A stretch of DNA of 64,000 nt, taken from the NCBI GenBank assembly GCA_006384855.1, contig VCJN01002615.1, forward strand, positions 27,797 through 91,796. The letters are read 5' to 3'. Shown here piece after piece: positions 30,663 to 44,700 of this stretch (within the stretch, counting starts at the first letter, position 1; each line of letters starts with the position of its first letter). The translations under genes and the position numbers were made by a program. The stretch is from Tetraselmis striata (taxonomy: Eukaryota; Chlorophyta; Chlorodendrophyceae; Chlorodendrales; Chlorodendraceae). The notes beneath the pieces are model-generated. The model was not told the DNA's origin. It saw nothing but the letters and a program-made list of their open reading frames with translations, and made no database searches.

Positions 30663-33600
30663 CACCCCTCCACATAAGTCCGGGTTTTGCATTTTCGATC
30701 GCAAAGCGCATGCATGGGCGAGGATAACGCCGGCTGCGTGTGCATACATGCCAACTACAGTGGGAATAGTTCGGGCAAACGCCTATTGTGCGCTTTATAC
30801 CCACCCGCGCGACAACACGACCATTTGTGGGCGCCCTTGAAAAAACGCGAAATCATTGCATGATGCGTTGGCGCTAGAAAATTGTGGGTTGCGCCAACCG
30901 TCCAAACCTATGGAAATAGCGGCACTCGTCGCACCAAACTCGGTGAATACGGCCCTTGGCATAAGTTGCACACACCGTGCGTGTAGGCCACTGAAAGCAT
31001 GTCGCTATAGGCACGACGTGACACCCCAACGACAAGTTGGCCACTGTGGGGGGCAGTTTTGGGGTGAAAATGCTGCTGTTCCGGTGGCGAACGCACGTAG
31101 GAGAGGCGTTCGATGGCCCCCTTGGCGTAGGGCAATGCTCTACTATGGGGGCGCGTGGTGGAATGCCAGTTGCACCGTTTCGTGGGCGGGGTGGCGCGGT
31201 AGGGGCGTGGACTTTAATTAATATGAAATTCCTTGAAAAATGCTGTGGAAAATGGCATTTTGGCTGGTAGGTTTGTGTATCGCTAGGAGGCGGCACATGC
31301 CAAGTGTTGGTGGTCCGTGGTCATCCACACACATAACGCTCTCGCGCAACCGAGTATGGGGCTTAGACACGCACTTGGCGCAAAGCCACGCGCCCGACAT
31401 GGGTGGGCACATGAGGCAGTGAGGGGCAACTTGGATGATCATCTTTGGGGATTTTTTCCGGGGACAAAAAAAACGATTTTTGATATTGGAAGACTGATTG
31501 TGACGCAGATTTGAACGAGCAATTGCGTGGTATTTTTAAAAAGTTTTTCTGAGCAAACCCTGAGAAGTTATAGCGTTTTAAAGCCGAGGGGGTGTTGCTG
31601 AGCGTGGCCAACACTGATGCCATGTCAGTATCGCAACGCGACATGTACTAGCAGCCACCCACACGGCTGCAGCCCAACCAAATGCACCCGAGCCCCTCAC
31701 CAATGTGTTTCCTCACGCGTTCATGGCCATCCCGCCGTGTGGTTGTCTATTCACGCGCGTCGGCGTGTGCGCGATACCGACCCTGGTTTTGGTGCAGTTG
31801 CAGGCGACGCCCATCCACGCACCAAGTGCAGCGTGACACCCTAGTCAAAGGTCTTTAAGCTTCGGTTTGAGTCACTCGTTATGCAGGTCTTATAAAACCC
31901 TCTGAGATTCCAGGGTTTCATCTAATATAACCTACGTTCAGGTACCCTAGACTTCTGAAGTCTTGAGACTGCCGAAAAGGGACCCCAAACTTATGTGGAG
32001 GGGTGTGCTGGCCATATGTCATTCGGCCATATACGGCCGACGCGGCATGTTTGAATCATCCCAATGTTCCTACTGGCTGCATATGCCTATGGCGCATCCG
32101 CATGCGAGCCACGGGCTCGAAAGGGCTCACTGTCCCAGGACGCCTTCTTGCGACCTCGTCGAGCGCGCTTGGTGCGGCGCATAGTGCTGGCCATATGTCA
32201 TTCGGCCATATACGGCCGACGCGGCATGTTTGAATCATCCCAATGTTCCTACTGGCTGCATATGCCTATGGCGCATCCGCATGCGAGCCACGGGCTCGAA
32301 AGGGCTCACTGTCCCAGGACGCCTTCTTGCGACCTCGTCGAGCGCGCTTGGTGCGGCGCACAGTGCTGGCCATATGTCATTCGGCCATATACGGCCGACG
32401 CGGCATGTTTGAATCATCCCAATGTTCCTACTGGCTGCATATGCCTATGGCGCATCCGCATGCGAGCCACGGGCTCGAAAGGGCTCACTGTCCCAGGACG
32501 CCTTCTTGCGACCTCGTCGAGCGCGCTTGGTGCGGCGCACTGTGCTGGCCATATGTCATTCGGCCATATACGGCCGACGCGGCATGTTTGAATCATCCCA
32601 ATGTTCCTACTGGCTGCATATGCCTATGGCGCATCCGCATGCGAGCCACGGGCTCGAAAGGGCTCACTGTCCCAGGACGCCTTCTTGCGACCTCGTCGAG
32701 CGCGCTTGGTGCGGCGCACACCCCTCCACATAAGTCCGGGTTTTGCATTTTCGATCGCAAAGCGCATGCATGGGCGAGGATAACGCCGGCTGCGTGTGCA
32801 TACATGCCAACTACAGTGGGAATAGTTCGGGCAAACGCCTATTGTGCGCTTTATACCCACCCGCGCGACAACACGACCATTTGTGGGCGCCCTTGAAAAA
32901 ACGCGAAATCATTGCATGATGCGTTGGCGCTAGAAAATTGTGGGTTGCGCCAACCGTCCAAACCTATGGAAATAGCGGCACTCGTCGCACCAAACTCGGT
33001 GAATACGGCCCTTGGCATAAGTTGCACACACCGTGCGTGTAGGCCACTGAAAGCATGTCGCTATAGGCACGACGTGACACCCCAACGACAAGTTGGCCAC
33101 TGTGGGGGGCAGTTTTGGGGTGAAAATGCTGCTGTTCCGGTGGCGAACGCACGTAGGAGAGGCGTTCGATGGCCCCCTTGGCGTAGGGCAATGCTCTACT
33201 ATGGGGGCGCGTGGTGGAATGCCAGTTGCACCGTTTCGTGGGCGGGGTGGCGCGGTAGGGGCGTGGACTTTAATTAATATGAAATTCCTTGAAAAATGCT
33301 GTGGAAAATGGCATTTTGGCTGGTAGGTTTGTGTATCGCTAGGAGGCGGCACATGCCAAGTGTTGGTGGTCCGTGGTCATCCACACACATAACGCTCTCG
33401 CGCAACCGAGTATGGGGCTTAGACACGCACTTGGCGCAAAGCCACGCGCCCGACATGGGTGGGCACATGAGGCAGTGAGGGGCAACTTGGATGATCATCT
33501 TTGGGGATTTTTTCCGGGGACAAAAAAAACGATTTTTGATATTGGAAGACTGATTTTGACGCAGATTTGAACGAGCAATTGCGTGGTATTTTTAAAAAGT

Positions 33601-36116
33601 TTTTCTGAGCAAACCCTGAGAAGTTATAGCGTTTTAAAGCCGAGGGGGTGTTGCTGAGCGTGGCCAACACTGATGCCATGTCAGTATCGCAACGCGACAT
33701 GTACTAGCAGCCACCCACACGGCTGCAGCCCAACCAAATGCACCCGAGCCCCTCACCAATGTGTTTCCTCACGCGTTCATGGCCATCCCGCCGTGTGGTT
33801 GTCTATTCACGCGCGTCGGCGTGTGCGCGATACCGACCCTGGTTTTGGTGCAGTTGCAGGCGACGCCCATCCACGCACCAAGTGCAGCGTGACACCCTAG
33901 TCAAAGGTCTTTAAGCTTCGGTTTGAGTCACTCGTTATGCAGGTCTTATAAAACCCTCTGAGATTCCAGGGTTTCATCTAATATAACCTACGTTCAGGTA
34001 CCCTAGACTTCTGAAGTCTTGAGACTGCCGAAAAGGGACCCCAAACTTATGTGGAGGGGTGTGCTGGCCATATGTCATTCGGCCATATACGGCCGACGCG
34101 GCATGTTTGAATCATCCCAATGTTCCTACTGGCTGCATATGCCTATGGCGCATCCGCATGCGAGCCACGGGCTCGAAAGGGCTCACTGTCCCAGGACGCC
34201 TTCTTGCGACCTCGTCGAGCGCGCTTGGTGCGGCGCATAGTGCTGGCCATATGTCATTCGGCCATATACGGCCGACGCGGCATGTTTGAATCATCCCAAT
34301 GTTCCTACTGGCTGCATATGCCTATGGCGCATCCGCATGCGAGCCACGGGCTCGAAAGGGCTCACTGTCCCAGGACGCCTTCTTGCGACCTCGTCGAGCG
34401 CGCTTGGTGCGGCGCACAGTGCTGGCCATATGTCATTCGGCCATATACGGCCGACGCGGCATGTTTGAATCATCCCAATGTTCCTACTGGCTGCATATGC
34501 CTATGGCGCATCCGCATGCGAGCCACGGGCTCGAAAGGGCTCACTGTCCCAGGACGCCTTCTTGCGACCTCGTCGAGCGCGCTTGGTGCGGCGCACTGTG
34601 CTGGCCATATGTCATTCGGCCATATACGGCCGACGCGGCATGTTTGAATCATCCCAATGTTCCTACTGGCTGCATATGCCTATGGCGCATCCGCATGCGA
34701 GCCACGGGCTCGAAAGGGCTCACTGTCCCAGGACGCCTTCTTGCGACCTCGTCGAGCGCGCTTGGTGCGGCGCACACCCCTCCACATAAGTCCGGGTTTT
34801 GCATTTTCGATCGCAAAGCGCATGCATGGGCGAGGATAACGCCGGCTGCGTGTGCATACATGCCAACTACAGTGGGAATAGTTCGGGCAAACGCCTATTG
34901 TGCGCTTTATACCCACCCGCGCGACAACACGACCATTTGTGGGCGCCCTTGAAAAAACGCGAAATCATTGCATGATGCGTTGGCGCTAGAAAATTGTGGG
35001 TTGCGCCAACCGTCCAAACCTATGGAAATAGCGGCACTCGTCGCACCAAACTCGGTGAATACGGCCCTTGGCATAAGTTGCACACACCGTGCGTGTAGGC
35101 CACTGAAAGCATGTCGCTATAGGCACGACGTGACACCCCAACGACAAGTTGGCCACTGTGGGGGGCAGTTTTGGGGTGAAAATGCTGCTGTTCCGGTGGC
35201 GAACGCACGTAGGAGAGGCGTTCGATGGCCCCCTTGGCGTAGGGCAATGCTCTACTATGGGGGCGCGTGGTGGAATGCCAGTTGCACCGTTTCGTGGGCG
35301 GGGTGGCGCGGTAGGGGCGTGGACTTTAATTAATATGAAATTCCTTGAAAAATGCTGTGGAAAATGGCATTTTGGCTGGTAGGTTTGTGTATCGCTAGGA
35401 GGCGGCACATGCCAAGTGTTGGTGGTCCGTGGTCATCCACACACATAACGCTCTCGCGCAACCGAGTATGGGGCTTAGACACGCACTTGGCGCAAAGCCA
35501 CGCGCCCGACATGGGTGGGCACATGAGGCAGTGAGGGGCAACTTGGATGATCATCTTTGGGGATTTTTTCCGGGGACAAAAAAACGATTTTTGATATTGG
35601 AAGACTGATTTTGACGCAGATTTGAACGAGCAATTGCGTGGTATTTTTAAAAAGTTTTTCTGAGCAAACCCTGAGAAGTTATAGCGTTTTAAAGCCGAGG
35701 GGGTGTTGCTGAGCGTGGCCAACACTGATGCCATGTCAGTATCGCAACGCGACATGTACTAGCAGCCACCCACACGGCTGCAGCCCAACCAAATGCACCC
35801 GAGCCCCTCACCAATGTGTTTCCTCACGCGTTCATGGCCATCCCGCCGTGTGGTTGTCTATTCACGCGCGTCGGCGTGTGCGCGATACCGACCCTGGTTT
35901 TGGTGCAGTTGCAGGCGACGCCCATCCACGCACCAAGTGCAGCGTGACACCCTAGTCAAAGGTCTTTAAGCTTCGGTTTGAGTCACTCGTTATGCAGGTC
36001 TTATAAAACCCTCTGAGATTCCAGGGTTTCATCTAATATAACCTACGTTCAGGTACCCTAGACTTCTGAAGTCTTGAGACTGCCGAAAAGGGACCCCAAA
36101 CTTATGTGGAGGGGTG
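30663..36116 (+). mobile_element. Array elements 1-3 (type A) with their multi-copy spacers
   Basis: Three nearly identical 1.34-kb elements share diagnostic variants: TTTTCGATC near the start, GTTCCGGTGGCG in the middle, and CCCTCTGAGATT near the end. Element 1 differs from 2 and 3 at single sites such as GATTGTGACG near 31498. Each contains a 121-codon plus-strand frame (30856-31221 in element 1) ending at a TGA-separated boundary. An overlapping 140-codon minus-strand frame (31296-30874) also contains a WCDECRYFH cluster. Neither resembles a known protein. A TATA-like CTTATAAAACCC occurs about 125 bp before the right end. Confidence 0.9.
32006..32718. repeat. Spacer block 1: four 176-bp units joined by 3-bp linkers
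   Basis: Unit starts TGCTGGCCATATG and ends GCGGCGCA. The three joints read TAG, CAG and CTG. The same three joints, in the same order, recur in the second spacer block (34062-34774). Each unit has a near-palindrome CGGCCATATACGGCCG near its start. Confidence 0.9.
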
Positions 36117-37186
36117 TGCTGGCCATATGTCATTCGGCCATATACGGCCGACGCGGCATGTTTGAATCATCCCAATGTTCCTACTGGCTGCATATGCCTA
36201 TGGCGCATCCGCATGCGAGCCACGGGCTCGAAAGGGCTCACTGTCCCAGGACGCCTTCTTGCGACCTCGTCGAGCGCGCTTGGTGCGGCGCATAGTGCTG
36301 GCCATATGTCATTCGGCCATATACGGCCGACGCGGCATGTTTGAATCATCCCAATGTTCCTACTGGCTGCATATGCCTATGGCGCATCCGCATGCGAGCC
36401 ACGGGCTCGAAAGGGCTCACTGTCCCAGGACGCCTTCTTGCGACCTCGTCGAGCGCGCTTGGTGCGGCGCATAGTGCTGGCCATATGTCATTCGGCCATA
36501 TACGGCCGACGCGGCATGTTTGAATCATCCCAATGTTCCTACTGGCTGCATATGCCTATGGCGCATCCGCATGCGAGCCACGGGCTCGAAAGGGCTCACT
36601 GTCCCAGGACGCCTTCTTGCGACCTCGTCGAGCGCGCTTGGTGCGGCGCATAGTGCTGGCCATATGTCATTCGGCCATATACGGCCGACGCGGCATGTTT
36701 GAATCATCCCAATGTTCCTACTGGCTGCATATGCCTATGGCGCATCCGCATGCGAGCCACGGGCTCGAAAGGGCTCACTGTCCCAGGACGCCTTCTTGCG
36801 ACCTCGTCGAGCGCGCTTGGTGCGGCGCACAGTGCTGGCCATATGTCATTCGGCCATATACGGCCGACGCGGCATGTTGAATCATCCCAATGTTCCTACT
36901 GGCTGCATATGCCTATGGCGCATCCGCATGCGAGCCACGGGCTCGAAAGGGCTCACTGTCCCAGGACGCCTTCTTGCGACCTCGTCGAGCGCGCTTGGTG
37001 CGGCGCACTGTGCTGGCCATATGTCATTCGGCCATATACGGCCGACGCGGCATGTTTGAATCATCCCAATGTTCCTACTGGCTGCATATGCCTATGGCGC
37101 ATCCGCATGCGAGCCACGGGCTCGAAAGGGCTCACTGTCCCAGGACGCCTTCTTGCGACCTCGTCGAGCGCGCTTGGTGCGGCGCA
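36117..37186. repeat. Spacer block 3: six 176-bp units
   Basis: Joints read TAG, TAG, TAG, CAG and CTG, so compared with the four-copy blocks only the TAG-joined unit has expanded. The fifth unit lacks one T (GCATGTTGAATC at about 36871). Confidence 0.9.
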
Positions 37187-38531
37187 CACCCCTCCACATA
37201 AGTCCGGGGTTTTGCATTTTCGATCGCAAAGCGCATGCATGGGCGAGGATAACGCCGGCTGCATGTGCATACATGCCAACTACAGTGGGAATAGTTCGGG
37301 CAAACGCCTATTGTGCGCTTTATACCCACCCGCGCGACAACACGACCATTTGTGGGCGCCCTTGAAAAAACGCGAAATCATTGCATGATGCGTTGGCGCT
37401 AGAAAATTGTGGGTTGCGCCAACCGTCCAAACCTATGGAAATAGCGGCACTCGTCGCACCAAACTCGGTGAATACGGCCCTTGGCATAAGTTGCACACAC
37501 CGTGCGTGTAGGCCACTGAAAGCATGTCGCTATAGGCACGACGTGACACCCCAACGACAAGTTGGCCACTGTGGGGGGCAGTTTTGGGGTGAAAATGCTG
37601 CTGTTTCTGTGGCGAACGCACGTAGGAGAGGCGTTCGATGGCCCCCTTGGCGTAGGGCAATGCTCTACTATGGGGGCGCGTGGTGGAATGCCAGTTGCAC
37701 CGTTTCGTGGGCGGGGTGGCGCGGTAGGGGCGTGGACTTTAATTAATATGAAATTCCTTGAAAAATGCTGTGGAAAATGGCATTTTGGCTGGTAGGTGTG
37801 TGTATCGCTAGGAGGCGGCACATGCCAAGTGTTGGTGGTCCGTGGTCATCCACACACATAACGCTCTCGCGCAACCGAGTATGGGGCTTAGACACGCACT
37901 TGGCGCAAAGCCACGCGCCCGACATGGGTGGGCACATGAGGCAGTGAGGGGCAACTTGGATGATCATCTTTGGGGATTTTTCCCGGGGACCCAAAAAATC
38001 GATTTTTGATATTGGAAGACTGATTTTGACGCAGATTTGAACGAGGAATTGCGTGGTATTTTTAAAAAGTTTTTCTGAGCAAACCCTGAGAAGTTATAGC
38101 GTTTTAAAGCCGAGGGGGTGTTGCTGAGCGTGGCCAACACTGATGCCATGTCAGTATCGCAACGCGACATGTACTAGCAGCCACCCACACGGCTGCACCC
38201 CAACCAAATGCACCCGAGCCCCTCACCAATGTGTTTCCTCACGCGTTCATGGCCATCCCGCCGTGTGGTTGTCTATTCACGCGCGTCGGCGTGTGCGCGA
38301 TACCGACCCTGGTTTTGGTGCAGTTGCAGGCGACGCCCATCCACGCACCAAGTGCAGCGTGACACCCTAGTCAAAGGTCTTTAAGCTTCGGTTTGAGCCA
38401 CTCGTTATGCAGGTCTTATAAAACCCTATGAGATTCCAGGGTTTCATCTCATATAACCTACGTTCAGGTACCCTAGACTTCTGAAGTCTTGAGACTGCCG
38501 AAAAGGGACCCCAAACTTATGTGGAGGGGTG
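37187..38531 (+). mobile_element. Array element 4 (A/B hybrid)
   Basis: Its left part has type A variants (TTTTCGATC, CCAGTTGCACC), while its right part has type B variants (CCCTATGAGATT, CATCTCATAT). The change lies between about 37.8 and 38.4 kb. This is consistent with unequal crossing-over or conversion between the two types. Confidence 0.85.
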
Positions 38532-38741
38532 TGCTGGCCATATGTCATTCGGCCATATACGGCCGTGCTGGCCATATGTCATTCGGCCATATACGGCCGA
38601 CGCGGCGTGTTTGAATCATCCCAATGTTCCTACTGGCTGCATATGCCTATGGCGCATCCGCATGCGAGCCACGGGCTCGAAAGGGCTCACTGTCCCAGGA
38701 CGCCTTCTTGCGACCTCGTCGAGCGCGCTTGGTGCGGCGCA
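38532..38741. repeat. Spacer block 4: one unit plus a 34-bp partial duplicate
   Basis: The first 34 bases of the unit (from TGCTGGCCATATG to ACGGCCG) occur twice in a row. It marks the border between the multi-copy and single-copy halves of the array. Confidence 0.9.
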
Positions 38742-41700
38742 CACCCCTCCACATAAGTCGGGGTTTTGCATTTTAGATCGCAAAGCGCATGCACGGGCGA
38801 GGATAACGCCGGCTGCATGTGCATACATGCCAACTACAGTGGGAATAGTTCGGGCAAACGCCTATTGTGCGCTTTATACCCACCCGCGCGACAACACGAC
38901 CATTTGTGGGCGCCCTTTAAAAAACGCGAAATCATTGCATGATGCGTTGGCGCTAGAAAATTGCGGGTTGCGCCAACCGTCCAAACCTATGGAAATAGCG
39001 GCACTCGTCGCACCAAACTCGGTGAATACGGCCCTTGGCATAAGTTGCACACACCGTGCGTGTAGGCCACTGAAAGCATGTCGCTATAGGCACGACGTGA
39101 CACCCCAACGACAAGTTGGCCACTGTGGGGGGCAGTTTTGGGGTGAAAATGCTGCTGTTTCTGTGGCAAACGCACGTAGGAGAGGCGTTCGATGGCCCCC
39201 TTGGCGTAGGGCAATGCTCTACTATGGGGGCGCGTGGTGGAATGCCAGCTGCACCGTTTCGTGGGCGGGGTGGCGCGGTAGGGGCGTGGACTTTAATTAA
39301 TATGAAATTCCTTGAAAAATGCTGTGGAAAATGGCATTTTGGCTGGTAGGTGTGTGTATCGCTAGGAGGCGGCACATGCCAAGTGTTGGTGGTCCGTGGT
39401 CATCCACACACATAACGCTCTCGCGCAACCGAGTATGGGGCTTAGACACGCACTTGGCGCAAAGCCACGCGCCCGACATGGGTGGGCACATGAGGCAGTG
39501 AGGGGCAACTTGGATGATCATCTTTGGGGATTTTTCCCGGGGCCCCAAAAATCGATTTTTGATATTGGAAGACTGATTTTGACGCAGATTTGAACGAGGA
39601 ATTGCGTGGTATTTTTAAAAAGTTTTTCTGAGCAAACCCTGAGAAGTTATAGCGTTTTGAAGCCGAGGGGGTGTTGCTGAGCGTGGCCAACACTGATGCC
39701 ATGTCAGTATCGCAACGCGACATGTACTAGCAGCCACCCACACGGCTGCACCCCAACCAAATGCACCCGAGCCCCTCACCAATGTGTTTCCTCACGCGTT
39801 CATGGCCATCCCGCCGTGTGGTTGTCTATTCACGCGCGTCGGCGTGTGCGCGATACCGACCCTGGTTTTGGTGCAGTTGCAGGCGACGCCCATCCACGCA
39901 CCAAGTGCAGCGTGACACCCTAGTCAAAGGTCTTTAAGCTTCGGTTTGAGCCACTCGTTATGCAGGTCTTATAAAACCCTATGAGATTCCAGGGTTTCAT
40001 CTCATATAACCTACGTTCAGGTACCCTAGACTTCTGAAGTCTTGAGACTGCCGAAAAGGGACCCCAAACTTATGTGGAGGGGTGTGCTGGCCATATGTCA
40101 TTCGGCCATATACGGCCGACGCGGCGTGTTTGAATCATCCCAATGTTCCTACTGGCTGCATATGCCTATGGCGCATCCGCATGCGAGCCACGGGCTCGAA
40201 AGGGCTCACTGTCCCAGGACGCCTTCTTGCGACCTCGTCGAGCGCGCTTGGTGCGGCGCACACCCCTCCACATAAGTCGGGGTTTTGCATTTTAGATCGC
40301 AAAGCGCATGCACGGGCGAGGATAACGCCGGCTGCATGTGCATACATGCCAACTACAGTGGGAATAGTTCGGGCAAACGCCTATTGTGCGCTTTATACCC
40401 ACCCGCGCGACAACACGACCATTTGTGGGCGCCCTTTAAAAAACGCGAAATCATTGCATGATGCGTTGGCGCTAGAAAATTGCGGGTTGCGCCAACCGTC
40501 CAAACCTATGGAAATAGCGGCACTCGTCGCACCAAACTCGGTGAATACGGCCCTTGGCATAAGTTGCACACACCGTGCGTGTAGGCCACTGAAAGCATGT
40601 CGCTATAGGCACGACGTGACACCCCAACGACAAGTTGGCCACTGTGGGGGGCAGTTTTGGGGTGAAAATGCTGCTGTTTCTGTGGCAAACGCACGTAGGA
40701 GAGGCGTTCGATGGCCCCCTTGGCGTAGGGCAATGCTCTACTATGGGGGCGCGTGGTGGAATGCCAGCTGCACCGTTTCGTGGGCGGGGTGGCGCGGTAG
40801 GGGCGTGGACTTTAATTAATATGAAATTCCTTGAAAAATGCTGTGGAAAATGGCATTTTGGCTGGTAGGTGTGTGTATCGCTAGGAGGCGGCACATGCCA
40901 AGTGTTGGTGGTCCGTGGTCATCCACACACATAACGCTCTCGCGCAACCGAGTATGGGGCTTAGACACGCACTTGGCGCAAAGCCACGCGCCCGACATGG
41001 GTGGGCACATGAGGCAGTGAGGGGCAACTTGGATGATCATCTTTGGGGATTTTTCCCGGGGCCCCAAAAATCGATTTTTGATGTTGGAAGACTGATTTTG
41101 ACGCAGATTTGAACGAGGAATTGCGTGGTATTTTTAAAAAGTTTTTCTGAGCAAACCCTGAGAAGTTATAGCGTTTTGAAGCCGAGGGGGTGTTGCTGAG
41201 CGTGGCCAACACTGATGCCATGTCAGTATCGCAACGCGACATGTACTAGCAGCCACCCACACGGCTGCACCCCAACCAAATGCACCCGAGCCCCTCACCA
41301 ATGTGTTTCCTCACGCGTTCATGGCCATCCCGCCGTGTGGTTGTCTATTCACGCGCGTCGGCGTGTGCGCGATACCGACCCTGGTTTTGGTGCAGTTGCA
41401 GGCGACGCCCATCCACGCACCAAGTGCAGCGTGACACCCTAGTCAAAGGTCTTTAAGCTTCGGTTTGAGCCACTCGTTATGCAGGTCTTATAAAACCCTA
41501 TGAGATTCCAGGGTTTCATCTCATATAACCTACGTTCAGGTACCCTAGACTTCTGAAGTCTTGAGACTGCCGAAAAGGGACCCCAAACTTATGTGGAGGG
41601 GTGTGCTGGCCATATGTCATTCGGCCATATACGGCCGACGCGGCGTGTTTGAATCATCCCAATGTTCCTACTGGCTGCATATGCCTATGGCGCATCCGCA

Positions 41701-44700
41701 TGCGAGCCACGGGCTCGAAAGGGCTCACTGTCCCAGGACGCCTTCTTGCGACCTCGTCGAGCGCGCTTGGTGCGGCGCACACCCCTCCACATAAGTCGGG
41801 GTTTTGCATTTTAGATCGCAAAGCGCATGCACGGGCGAGGATAACGCCGGCTGCATGTGCATACATGCCAACTACAGTGGGAATAGTTCGGGCAAACGCC
41901 TATTGTGCGCTTTATACCCACCCGCGCGACAACACGACCATTTGTGGGCGCCCTTTAAAAAACGCGAAATCATTGCATGATGCGTTGGCGCTAGAAAATT
42001 GCGGGTTGCGCCAACCGTCCAAACCTATGGAAATAGCGGCACTCGTCGCACCAAACTCGGTGAATACGGCCCTTGGCATAAGTTGCACACACCGTGCGTG
42101 TAGGCCACTGAAAGCATGTCGCTATAGGCACGACGTGACACCCCAACGACAAGTTGGCCACTGTGGGGGGCAGTTTTGGGGTGAAAATGCTGCTGTTTCT
42201 GTGGCAAACGCACGTAGGAGAGGCGTTCGATGGCCCCCTTGGCGTAGGGCAATGCTCTACTATGGGGGCGCGTGGTGGAATGCCAGCTGCACCGTTTCGT
42301 GGGCGGGGTGGCGCGGTAGGGGCGTGGACTTTAATTAATATGAAATTCCTTGAAAAATGCTGTGGAAAATGGCATTTTGGCTGGTAGGTGTGTGTATCGC
42401 TAGGAGGCGGCACATGCCAAGTGTTGGTGGTCCGTGGTCATCCACACACATAACGCTCTCGCGCAACCGAGTATGGGGCTTAGACACGCACTTGGCGCAA
42501 AGCCACGCGCCCGACATGGGTGGGCACATGAGGCAGTGAGGGGCAACTTGGATGATCATCTTTGGGGATTTTTCCCGGGGCCCCAAAAATCGATTTTTGA
42601 TGTTGGAAGACTGATTTTGACGCAGATTTGAACGAGGAATTGCGTGGTATTTTTAAAAAGTTTTTCTGAGCAAACCCTGAGAAGTTATAGCGTTTTGAAG
42701 CCGAGGGGGTGTTGCTGAGCGTGGCCAACACTGATGCCATGTCAGTATCGCAACGCGACATGTACTAGCAGCCACCCACACGGCTGCACCCCAACCAAAT
42801 GCACCCGAGCCCCTCACCAATGTGTTTCCTCACGCGTTCATGGCCATCCCGCCGTGTGGTTGTCTATTCACGCGCGTCGGCGTGTGCGCGATACCGACCC
42901 TGGTTTTGGTGCAGTTGCAGGCGACGCCCATCCACGCACCAAGTGCAGCGTGACACCCTAGTCAAAGGTCTTTAAGCTTCGGTTTGAGCCACTCGTTATG
43001 CAGGTCTTATAAAACCCTATGAGATTCCAGGGTTTCATCTCATATAACCTACGTTCAGGTACCCTAGACTTCTGAAGTCTTGAGACTGCCGAAAAGGGAC
43101 CCCAAACTTATGTGGAGGGGTGTGCTGGCCATATGTCATTCGGCCATATACGGCCGACGCGGCGTGTTTGAATCATCCCAATGTTCCTACTGGCTGCATA
43201 TGCCTATGGCGCATCCGCATGCGAGCCACGGGCTCGAAAGGGCTCACTGTCCCAGGACGCCTTCTTGCGACCTCGTCGAGCGCGCTTGGTGCGGCGCACA
43301 CCCCTCCACATAAGTCGGGGTTTTGCATTTTAGATCGCAAAGCGCATGCACGGGCGAGGATAACGCCGGCTGCATGTGCATACATGCCAACTACAGTGGG
43401 AATAGTTCGGGCAAACGCCTATTGTGCGCTTTATACCCACCCGCGCGACAACACGACCATTTGTGGGCGCCCTTTAAAAAACGCGAAATCATTGCATGAT
43501 GCGTTGGCGCTAGAAAATTGCGGGTTGCGCCAACCGTCCAAACCTATGGAAATAGCGGCACTCGTCGCACCAAACTCGGTGAATACGGCCCTTGGCATAA
43601 GTTGCACACACCGTGCGTGTAGGCCACTGAAAGCATGTCGCTATAGGCACGACGTGACACCCCAACGACAAGTTGGCCACTGTGGGGGGCAGTTTTGGGG
43701 TGAAAATGCTGCTGTTTCTGTGGCAAACGCACGTAGGAGAGGCGTTCGATGGCCCCCTTGGCGTAGGGCAATGCTCTACTATGGGGGCGCGTGGTGGAAT
43801 GCCAGCTGCACCGTTTCGTGGGCGGGGTGGCGCGGTAGGGGCGTGGACTTTAATTAATATGAAATTCCTTGAAAAATGCTGTGGAAAATGGCATTTTGGC
43901 TGGTAGGTGTGTGTATCGCTAGGAGGCGGCACATGCCAAGTGTTGGTGGTCCGTGGTCATCCACACACATAACGCTCTCGCGCAACCGAGTATGGGGCTT
44001 AGACACGCACTTGGCGCAAAGCCACGCGCCCGACATGGGTGGGCACATGAGGCAGTGAGGGGCAACTTGGATGATCATCTTTGGGGATTTTTCCCGGGGC
44101 CCCAAAAATCGATTTTTGATGTTGGAAGACTGATTTTGACGCAGATTTGAACGAGGAATTGCGTGGTATTTTTAAAAAGTTTTTCTGAGCAAACCCTGAG
44201 AAGTTATAGCGTTTTGAAGCCGAGGGGGTGTTGCTGAGCGTGGCCAACACTGATGCCATGTCAGTATCGCAACGCGACATGTACTAGCAGCCACCCACAC
44301 GGCTGCACCCCAACCAAATGCACCCGAGCCCCTCACCAATGTGTTTCCTCACGCGTTCATGGCCATCCCGCCGTGTGGTTGTCTATTCACGCGCGTCGGC
44401 GTGTGCGCGATACCGACCCTGGTTTTGGTGCAGTTGCAGGCGACGCCCATCCACGCACCAAGTGCAGCGTGACACCCTAGTCAAAGGTCTTTAAGCTTCG
44501 GTTTGAGCCACTCGTTATGCAGGTCTTATAAAACCCTATGAGATTCCAGGGTTTCATCTCATATAACCTACGTTCAGGTACCCTAGACTTCTGAAGTCTT
44601 GAGACTGCCGAAAAGGGACCCCAAACTTATGTGGAGGGGTGTGCTGGCCATATGTCATTCGGCCATATACGGCCGACGCGGCGTGTTTGAATCATCCCAA

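Noticed and set aside
31980-32010. Simple insertion of the element into a pre-existing 176-bp satellite at a TA site
   Set aside because: Internal element ends are flanked by CA and TG rather than duplicated TA, and the satellite does not continue outside the first and last elements.
32006-37186. CRISPR-like regular repeats
   Set aside because: The 176-bp units are joined by 3 bp and have no unique spacers, and the context is a eukaryotic nuclear genome.
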